Shown: positions 1 through 4,766 of the stretch, one piece after another | How positions within the stretch are numbered: the stretch's first letter is position 1 | How the letters are laid out: each line of letters begins with the position of its first letter | DNA from: Salinicoccus sp. UBA3372 | Lineage (GTDB): Bacteria > Bacillota > Bacilli > Staphylococcales > Salinicoccaceae | Length of the DNA stretch: 6,564 nucleotides | Reading direction: 5' to 3' | NCBI GenBank assembly: GCA_002360325.1 | Contig: DEQG01000110.1 | Coordinates: 1-6,564 of the forward strand | Made by a program: the position numbers and the translations under genes | Notes under the pieces: generated by a model | Seen by the model: the letters and a program-made list of their open reading frames with translations, nothing else | Told to the model about the DNA's origin: nothing | The model's database searches: none

Positions 1-17
1 CATTTTCACCCTCTATC
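1..17 (-). promoter_or_regulatory. Possible ribosome binding site and start codon of the next minus-strand gene
   Basis: Read on the minus strand, the last 17 bases are a purine-rich GAGGGTG followed three bases later by ATG at 3-1. This would be a reasonable translation start for a gene lying to the left of the window. Nothing of the protein beyond its first codon is visible, so no product can be named. Only about 50 bases separate it from the operon terminator, which leaves little room for a separate promoter. Confidence 0.3.
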
Positions 18-52
18 TAAACACCCACACATCAAGCCTCCTCTCCACACAT

Positions 53-75
53 AAAAAAACAGCCCTTCCGGGCTG
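53..75 (-). terminator. Rho-independent terminator of the rsgA-rpe-thiN-DUF554 operon
   Basis: On the minus strand the hairpin is CAGCCC-GGAA-GGGCTG: a six-base-pair stem (60-65 with 70-75) closed by a GNRA-type tetraloop and followed directly by seven Ts (complement of 53-59). It begins 12 bases after the stop codon of the DUF554 gene. On the plus strand there is no T-run after the stem, so it should act in one direction only. Confidence 0.9.
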
Positions 76-86
76 CTCACTATAAA

Positions 87-791
87 TTAAATGATATTGA
101 TGATATACACCATGATCATGCCGACAAAGATTGCGGGAATCATGTTCCCGACGCGCATCTTTGTGATGTTCATCATGTTCATGCCGATTGCAAGCAGGAT
201 GACGCCGCCTGTGGCGCTGACCTGGAAAATGACCTGCTCCAGTATTTCATCGGGCACGACGACTGCGATGCCCTGTGCAGACAGTATGATGATTGAAATG
301 TAAATAAACGCCGGTACACCTGAGATGATGACACCGAGACCGTATGTTGTGGTCATTACGGTTGCGATGAAGAAGTCCATCATCGCTTTTGTATATAGAA
401 CGTCGTTCGAGCCTCGGAGTCCGGCATCGAGACCGCCGACGATCGCCATGGCGCCGACGATGAATACTAATGTGCCGGAGACGAAGCCCTGCGACAGGTT
501 ACCGGAGTGCTTGTCACCGAGTTTGATTTCCATCCAGTGGCCAAATCTGTTGAGGAGTGATTCCAGCTGGACGACTTCACCAATGATCGTTCCGATGATC
601 AGACTGAGCAGTGTGACGATGATCGCTTCAGCACCGACGACCATCTGGATGCCCAGTGTCATAATGACCAAGGCCTGAATTTTCATTATGGAATCTTTGA
701 TCGTTTCTGGTATGAATGTAAATATAAGACCGAGAAGACCCCCGACGAAAATGGCGAGGGCGTTCACTACAGCACCGAGTAGTATCATCAT
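87..791 (-). CDS. DUF554 family integral membrane protein (YdfK/YqgA type)
   Basis: A 234-residue, very hydrophobic protein with about six or seven membrane segments, among them residues 3-26, 38-53, 55-74, 103-121, 150-176 and 192-208. Family hallmarks are the N-terminal GAVVNALAIFVGGLLG stretch, the central GAMAIVGGLDAGLRG (113-127), the TGGVILLAIGMNM motif (194-206) and a C-terminal RVGNMIPAI (213-221). The length matches the family. The molecular function of DUF554 proteins is not established; a transport role is only a guess. The gene opens with two ATG codons. GGAGG (796-800) lies four bases before the first and seven before the second, so translation may start at 788 and give 233 residues. 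The ribosome binding site sits just before and beside the thiN stop codon, so the gene is the last member of that operon and probably translationally coupled. Confidence 0.9.
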   Translation of the reverse strand: MMILLGAVVNALAIFVGGLLGLIFTFIPETIKDSIMKIQALVIMTLGIQMVVGAEAIIVTLLSLIIGTIIGEVVQLESLLNRFGHWMEIKLGDKHSGNLSQGFVSGTLVFIVGAMAIVGGLDAGLRGSNDVLYTKAMMDFFIATVMTTTYGLGVIISGVPAFIYISIIILSAQGIAVVVPDEILEQVIFQVSATGGVILLAIGMNMMNITKMRVGNMIPAIFVGMIMVYIINII

Positions 792-802
792 GACACCTCC
801 AA

Positions 803-1420
803 CTAGTCATTAGATTGAATCATTAAAATCGGCTCTGATGTTTCAACAGAGCCTTTCTCCCCTGTAAATTCATTACTGATGGTGAGGGTTGAGCCCAGGG
901 AAAGCTTCGTCCCCTCCAGCGGATATTTAAACTGTTCGAGTGTCAGCACGGTTCCGTCATACATCGGAAGGAATGATACATACTTCATCTCCCCCTCCTT
1001 CGACACTTCATGCCGGCCTTCATTCAAAAGCTCCACAACATTCTGAGTGTCGATGATACGGATTTTGACATCCGTCAGCTTTTCATGCAGCAGCATCTGC
1101 GTATTGCCGAGCAGATGATCCAGCCTGCCGCCGGTTGCGCCGTACACATCAATGGATGTATACCCTCTGCCAGTCAGATCTAAAAGTGCAATTTCAAGAT
1201 CTGTATCATCTTTTTCACTTTCAACCGGATTGATATCGAGTTTTTCATCGATGAACCGGCGCTCTTCTTCAGTGATGGAGTCAAAGTCACCGTACGTGTA
1301 TTGCGGGATGATACCTTCTTTCAGCAATAGATAAACACCGTGGTCGACACCAGCCCACGGGTTTTGTGAAATGTTTTCAATTGATACATCCATCTCTCTG
1401 ACGAGTACATTGATATGCAT
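803..1420 (-). CDS. thiN: Thiamine pyrophosphokinase
   Basis: This cytoplasmic enzyme transfers pyrophosphate from ATP to thiamine, giving thiamine diphosphate, the cofactor of transketolase and 2-oxo acid dehydrogenases. The 205-residue protein has the usual length and ThiN motifs: AGVDHG near residue 23, GDFDSI (44-49), KDDTDLE (70-76) and GATGGRLDHLLGN (94-106), which bind ATP/Mg and thiamine. SNE at 182-184 is the usual C-terminal motif. The start MHINVLV fits the short N-terminus of staphylococcal homologues. GAGGAG lies about 14 bases upstream, farther than ideal, but the rpe stop codon ends only two bases before the ATG, so expression probably depends on coupling to rpe. The substrate of transketolase (xylulose-5-phosphate) is made by the neighbouring rpe product, a sensible pairing. 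Confidence 0.95.
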   Translation of the reverse strand: MHINVLVREMDVSIENISQNPWAGVDHGVYLLLKEGIIPQYTYGDFDSITEEERRFIDEKLDINPVESEKDDTDLEIALLDLTGRGYTSIDVYGATGGRLDHLLGNTQMLLHEKLTDVKIRIIDTQNVVELLNEGRHEVSKEGEMKYVSFLPMYDGTVLTLEQFKYPLEGTKLSLGSTLTISNEFTGEKGSVETSEPILMIQSND

Positions 1421-1422
1421 GA

Positions 1423-2067
1423 CTACTTGCGCAGCTCCTCAATCGTCGTTTTCTTATCTTCCGCCTTGAACAGGAATGAACCGCTGACGAGCAGATTCGC
1501 ACCCTGGTCCTTGCACAGTTTCGCGGTGTCATTGTTGATGCCGCCGTCCACTTCAATATCAAAGTCAAGATTCTTCTCTTTTTTAATCGCGTTCAGTTCG
1601 GCAATCTTCAGAAGACCTTCTTCGATAAAGCTCTGACCGCCGAAGCCTGGATTGACAGTCATGATCAGCACGAAATCCACCTCGTTCAAAAGGTGCTTCA
1701 CACTGACCACCGGTGTGTGCGGGTTCAGTGCGATACCCGCCTTCATGCCTCTGCTCCTGATCAGCTGGACCACTCTGTGCGGATGATCTGTCGCTTCTAT
1801 ATGAAATGACAGCATATCGACGCCGTATGATTTGAATTCATCGACGAACTGATCCGGATTCAAAGTCATCAGATGTACATCCAGCGGAATGCTGGATGAT
1901 TTGCTGATCGCTTCTACGACTGGCAGACCGTATGAAATATTCGGCACAAACTGGCCATCCATAATATCCAGATGGAAAATATCCGCACCTGCATCCTCCA
2001 TGGTTTTAATATCTTCACCTAATTTGGAAAAATCACTTGCCAATAATGACGGGAGTACTTTATTCAT
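1423..2067 (-). CDS. rpe: Ribulose-phosphate 3-epimerase
   Basis: Interconverts ribulose-5-phosphate and xylulose-5-phosphate in the non-oxidative pentose phosphate pathway. The 214-residue TIM-barrel protein has the family signatures in order: PSLLASDF (6-13), FHLDIMDGQFVPN (31-43), DVHLM (63-67), VNPGFGGQSF (138-147) and EVDGGI (172-177). By homology the metal ligands are His32, Asp34, His65 and Asp174, with Asp34 and Asp174 as the acid/base pair. The frame stays open 31 codons further upstream, into rsgA. I chose the ATG at 2067 because MNKVLPSLLASDF is the normal family N-terminus and GAGAGG lies seven bases ahead. The rsgA stop and this start are arranged TGA-C-ATG, a one-base gap implying translational coupling. 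Confidence 0.97.
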   Translation of the reverse strand: MNKVLPSLLASDFSKLGEDIKTMEDAGADIFHLDIMDGQFVPNISYGLPVVEAISKSSSIPLDVHLMTLNPDQFVDEFKSYGVDMLSFHIEATDHPHRVVQLIRSRGMKAGIALNPHTPVVSVKHLLNEVDFVLIMTVNPGFGGQSFIEEGLLKIAELNAIKKEKNLDFDIEVDGGINNDTAKLCKDQGANLLVSGSFLFKAEDKKTTIEELRK

Positions 2068-2068
2068 G

Positions 2069-2932
2069 TCAATACCTCTCTTTTCTGGATTCAATTTCTT
2101 CAAAAATCTGTTTATAACTGTCATATCTCGACTGTGCGAGTTCACCCGACGCCACCGCATCCTTCACGGCACACTTCGGTTCATTGATGTGCAGGCATTC
2201 CCTGAACTTGCACCGGTCGCTGTACTCGTTGAAATCGACGAAGCAGAACATCAGATTGTACTTGTCGATCGCAGAGAATTCAATCGTGCTGAAGCCCGGA
2301 GTATCTGCAATAAGGCCGCCGGATATTTCAATCAGCTCGACATGCCGCGTCGTATGCCTGCCCCGGTTCAGCTTGTCGGAAATCTCATCGGTAATCAATG
2401 CCGCCTCTGGCAGTATCGTATTGATGAGTGTCGATTTTCCGACACCCGACTGACCGGCGAGGACGCTCAGTTTATTTTTAAAAATGGGCAGTAAATCTTC
2501 ATTCACATTGATTTTATCCGTAAAATAGACGGGATACATCGAATATGTTTCCTTTATATTCTGCACAAGTTCAGGATCATCGGACAGATCGGTCTTTGTC
2601 ACAATGATGACCGGCTCGATATCGTGCATTTCTGCATAGGCGATGAAGCGGTCCAGCAGATAAAAGCTGAACTTCGGCGAAAACAGGCTCATCGTGATCA
2701 ATACCTGGTCGATGTTTGCGACAGAAGGCCGGTTGAGGAAATTGTGCCTGTCATCAATCGATGTAATATAACCTTCATTCTCATTTTCAATCTGGAATTC
2801 GACGATATCCCCGACAAGCGGTGATTCGGATGTATTTCTGAATAGACCGCGTGCACGTGTCTGATAAATTCCATCATCCGATTTTACATAATAAAATCCA
2901 CTCAATGCTTTTATAATCTGACCTTTCTTCAT
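2069..2932 (-). CDS. rsgA: Ribosome small subunit-dependent GTPase A
   Basis: Circularly permuted GTPase (YjeQ/YloQ/CpgA) that acts in late 30S subunit maturation. The 287-residue protein has an N-terminal OB fold (about 1-65), then the G motifs in permuted order: TKTD (G4, 112-115), GQSGVGKST (G1/P-loop, 160-168), Thr194/Thr195 in GRHTTRH (G2) and DTPG (G3, 210-213). A C-terminal zinc knuckle uses Cys241, Cys246, His248 and Cys254. All key residues are present and the length is normal. GGGGTG lies four bases before the ATG. It is the first gene of the operon running to 87, with its own promoter. In B. subtilis the homologue CpgA is phosphorylated by PrkC, encoded next door in most Firmicutes; here two unrelated genes intervene. 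Confidence 0.97.
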   Translation of the reverse strand: MKKGQIIKALSGFYYVKSDDGIYQTRARGLFRNTSESPLVGDIVEFQIENENEGYITSIDDRHNFLNRPSVANIDQVLITMSLFSPKFSFYLLDRFIAYAEMHDIEPVIIVTKTDLSDDPELVQNIKETYSMYPVYFTDKINVNEDLLPIFKNKLSVLAGQSGVGKSTLINTILPEAALITDEISDKLNRGRHTTRHVELIEISGGLIADTPGFSTIEFSAIDKYNLMFCFVDFNEYSDRCKFRECLHINEPKCAVKDAVASGELAQSRYDSYKQIFEEIESRKERY

Positions 2933-2960
2933 AATTCACCCCAAATACCATAATACATCA

Positions 2961-2988
2961 ATTATAACAGTTCGCAGGTTGTGGTAAA
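2961..2988 (-). promoter_or_regulatory. Promoter of the rsgA-rpe-thiN-DUF554 operon
   Basis: On the minus strand there is a perfect -10 box TATAAT (complement of 2961-2966), a 16-base spacer, and TTTACC as a -35 box (complement of 2983-2988; four of six match TTGACA). Transcription would start near 2954, giving a leader of about 20 bases with the GGGGTG ribosome binding site. No other promoter-like pair was noticed inside the operon, but coding regions were not scanned exhaustively. Confidence 0.75.
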
Positions 2989-2990
2989 AT
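2962..2990 (+). promoter_or_regulatory. Promoter of the rhodanese gene (extended -10)
   Basis: TGGTAAAAT at 2982-2990 is an extended -10 element (TGN plus TAAAAT, five of six). TTATAA at 2962-2967, 17 bases upstream, is a poor -35 box (three of six), as is usual for extended -10 promoters. Transcription would begin near 2997. The element lies exactly opposite the rsgA promoter. A weaker alternative is TTCGCA (2971-2976) with TAATAT (2993-2998). Confidence 0.55.
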
Positions 2991-3025
2991 ATTAATATCA
3001 AAACATTATTGAAAGGTTGGATATT

Positions 3026-3337
3026 ATGGCAAAAACAGTACATGTAAATGACATCAACAATCTGTTGAAAAATGATAAAACGGTTTTGATTGATGTGAGG
3101 GAGACGGATGAATTGAAAGAGACCGGTCATGTGCCGGGTGCAATCCATCTTCCGCTGACCACATTCGATATAGAAAATAAAGATCTTAAGGATCATAAAG
3201 ACGACACGGTATATGTGATGTGCAGAAGCGGTAAACGTTCCGAAAGAGTGCAGCACATGCTGATTGACGAAGGATATGATGCTGTCAATGTCGAAGGCGG
3301 CATCCTGGAATACGAAGGCGACAGAGAAGAACTGTAA
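3026..3337 (+). CDS. Single-domain rhodanese-like sulfurtransferase
   Basis: A 103-residue cytoplasmic protein consisting of one rhodanese domain. Visible motifs are LIDVRE (21-26), GHVPGAIHLPL (34-44) and the active-site loop CRSGKRS starting at Cys66, the predicted persulfide-carrying nucleophile. A six-residue loop of this kind is typical of sulfur-carrying rhodaneses, not of Cdc25-like phosphatases. The physiological donor and acceptor cannot be read from the sequence. The ATG at 3026 was chosen because AAAGG (3012-3016) lies nine bases ahead and MAKTVHV begins the domain directly; a TTG at 3017 in frame would overlap the end of that site. The gene is alone on the plus strand, divergent from rsgA and convergent with oleT, and ends six bases before a terminator hairpin. 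It is probably monocistronic. Confidence 0.92.
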   Translation: MAKTVHVNDINNLLKNDKTVLIDVRETDELKETGHVPGAIHLPLTTFDIENKDLKDHKDDTVYVMCRSGKRSERVQHMLIDEGYDAVNVEGGILEYEGDREEL

Positions 3338-3342
3338 AAAGG

Positions 3343-3374
3343 AAACCTCCCCGATTTTTCAATCGGGGAGGTTT
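3343..3374. terminator. Bidirectional rho-independent terminator between the rhodanese gene and oleT
   Basis: A 14-base-pair perfect stem (3343-3356 with 3361-3374) with a four-base loop TTTC. The core CCTCCCCGATT is very GC-rich. On the plus strand it continues into TTTTATTTA; on the minus strand into TTTCC-TTTTT. It can therefore terminate both convergent genes: it begins five bases after the rhodanese stop codon and 15 bases beyond the oleT stop. Confidence 0.93.
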
Positions 3375-3388
3375 TATTTATCGGTCGA

Positions 3389-4663
3389 TTAAGTCCTGTC
3401 TATGTTTTCATGAACGTTTTCAATGATGAAACCGCTCTTGATGTAGCCAGGCAGGCTGTTGAGATCAACGGTCAGATCCTGTTCAGGTACATCATAGTTG
3501 ATGCGTGAAGCGAAATACTTCATCGTTTCTTCCATGATGATGATCGTCATCCACTCACCCGCACAACGGTGGTTCGTATGGTAGTCTCCGCCGCCCTGAG
3601 GAATCAGGTCGAACGGGCTGCCGTCCCAGTCCTTGAATCTTTCAGGATAGAACTCATTCGGGTTCTCCCATACAGTCGGATCATGCATTGTACCGTAAAT
3701 ATCCAGTCCAAGCATAGTGTCTTTTTCGAAATGATAGCCTTTATATTCGAAGTCTTCTTTCACTTTACCCGGCAGATAAGGTACGAACGGGTAGAAGCGG
3801 CGGACTTCCTGAGCGAACATGTAAGCATAATCGTCATCCTGCTTGATTTTCTCTTTAGCTACAGGATTTTCATACATTGCAAGTGCACCGAATGCAACAA
3901 ATCTGTTGATTGCAATCAATGGACGGAATGTATTCATCAGGTCGATACCGCACAGTCTTGAGTCCATCGGTTCGCCTTTGTAGTCTTTCCAGTGCGCGAA
4001 TTCGTAAAGTGCAGTACCTTTTGGCGGATGAATCTTGCCTTTACGCGTCTGGATGATCTGATCTTCAAGCCAGTCTTCCACACGGCGGCGTGCAGCTTTT
4101 GATTCTCTGTAGCCTTTGAACGCACTGCCGATCGCCTTGAATGAATCGATCATGATATCCATGTCAGTTGCGATATTTTCGATTTCTTTCTCGGGTGCCT
4201 GGACGCCTGCCCATCTTGTACCCACTTTAGTCAGCAGGACGATTGATTCACGGTAGACGTTGACCTGATCCATGCTTTCCATTCTTTGTGTGTTTGCATG
4301 CCACATAGTACGTGTCAGTTCTCTTAAGTATTTCAGGTTGCCCTCTGTCATGAGTGACATGAATAATGCTTTTCGGTCGATGTGCACTTTCCCTGTCGTC
4401 GTATGGATTGCACCTTTACCGAACAAAGTATTGACGATACGTTTCGGCAGTGTGCCCGAACGTTCCACTTTGTCATTATCGTAGAAAAGCTCGGCACCGT
4501 CTTTGCCTGATAATACGATAATCCGTTTACCGCCAAGGGCACGTGTTTCAAATACGCCGTCTGTAACACCGAGACGCTCTCTTTGATTCGTTGTGTACAA
4601 ATAACCCTGTTTCATCAATTTGACTGAGTTATCTAATCCTTTATCTCTTTTAATAGTAGCCAT
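3389..4663 (-). CDS. oleT: CYP152 fatty acid peroxygenase/decarboxylase, OleT type (terminal alkene-forming P450)
   Basis: A 424-residue heme-thiolate enzyme of the CYP152 family. These use hydrogen peroxide instead of a redox partner and either hydroxylate long-chain fatty acids at the alpha/beta carbon or decarboxylate them to 1-alkenes. The heme ligand is Cys367 in GGGDYHTNHRCAGEW (357-371); Arg247 in NTFRPL should bind the substrate carboxylate; Phe81 and His87 in LFGKGAIH match Phe79 and His85 of Jeotgalicoccus OleT, and Ile172 matches Ile170. Compared from memory with that 422-residue protein, the sequence is colinear and about three quarters identical, with a two-residue insertion near 32-36. 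BSbeta-type hydroxylases carry Gln at the His position, so decarboxylation is favoured but not proved. GGAGG lies seven bases before the ATG. No ferredoxin or reductase gene is nearby, as expected for a peroxygenase. The gene sits between prkC and rsgA and converges on the rhodanese gene. Confidence 0.93.
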   Translation of the reverse strand: MATIKRDKGLDNSVKLMKQGYLYTTNQRERLGVTDGVFETRALGGKRIIVLSGKDGAELFYDNDKVERSGTLPKRIVNTLFGKGAIHTTTGKVHIDRKALFMSLMTEGNLKYLRELTRTMWHANTQRMESMDQVNVYRESIVLLTKVGTRWAGVQAPEKEIENIATDMDIMIDSFKAIGSAFKGYRESKAARRRVEDWLEDQIIQTRKGKIHPPKGTALYEFAHWKDYKGEPMDSRLCGIDLMNTFRPLIAINRFVAFGALAMYENPVAKEKIKQDDDYAYMFAQEVRRFYPFVPYLPGKVKEDFEYKGYHFEKDTMLGLDIYGTMHDPTVWENPNEFYPERFKDWDGSPFDLIPQGGGDYHTNHRCAGEWMTIIIMEETMKYFASRINYDVPEQDLTVDLNSLPGYIKSGFIIENVHENIDRT

Positions 4664-4700
4664 GAGACATCCTCCAATTAACTGTTTTCTAGTCTAGTAT

Positions 4701-4729
4701 ATTATAAAGCATGATGCGATTACCAACAT
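4701..4729 (-). promoter_or_regulatory. Candidate oleT promoter
   Basis: On the minus strand a perfect TATAAT (complement of 4701-4706) lies 37 bases before the oleT ATG. The hexamer 17 bases upstream is ATGTTG (complement of 4724-4729), a poor -35 box, and no TGN extension precedes the -10. The promoter would therefore be weak or need an activator. Transcription would begin near 4694, giving a leader of about 30 bases. Confidence 0.5.
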
Positions 4730-4766
4730 TTGTACAATGTTTTACTGTTATTTTACTCATTGTACG
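4725..4766. repeat. Inverted and direct repeats upstream of oleT, possible operator
   Basis: AACATT-TGTAC-AATGTT (4725-4741) is a six-base inverted repeat that covers the predicted -35 region of oleT. Its right part, GTACAATG (4732-4739), forms a second inverted repeat with CATTGTAC (4758-4765) across an 18-base spacer that includes the prkC stop codon. Within that spacer TTTTACT occurs twice, 11 bases apart (4740-4746 and 4751-4757). None is followed by a T-run on the minus strand, so they do not look like a terminator. A regulator binding site is inference. Confidence 0.4.

Noticed and set aside
2068..2160. N-terminal extension of Rpe by 31 residues inside rsgA
   Set aside because: The extension is just rsgA read in another frame; the ATG at 2067 has a good ribosome binding site and the standard family N-terminus.
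1889..2494. A 201-codon plus-strand frame crossing rpe and rsgA
   Set aside because: It lies entirely antisense to two well-conserved enzymes and has no family features of its own.
3017..3025. TTG start for the rhodanese gene, three codons upstream
   Set aside because: It touches the AAAGG site with no spacing, while the ATG at 3026 is correctly spaced.
4725..4741. Terminator after prkC
   Set aside because: The hairpin has only six AT-rich pairs and is followed on the minus strand by GGTAATC and not by Ts.
3338..4752. Mobile element carrying oleT
   Set aside because: No transposase, integrase, terminal inverted repeats or target duplications were seen at either edge, and base composition appears like that of the neighbours.
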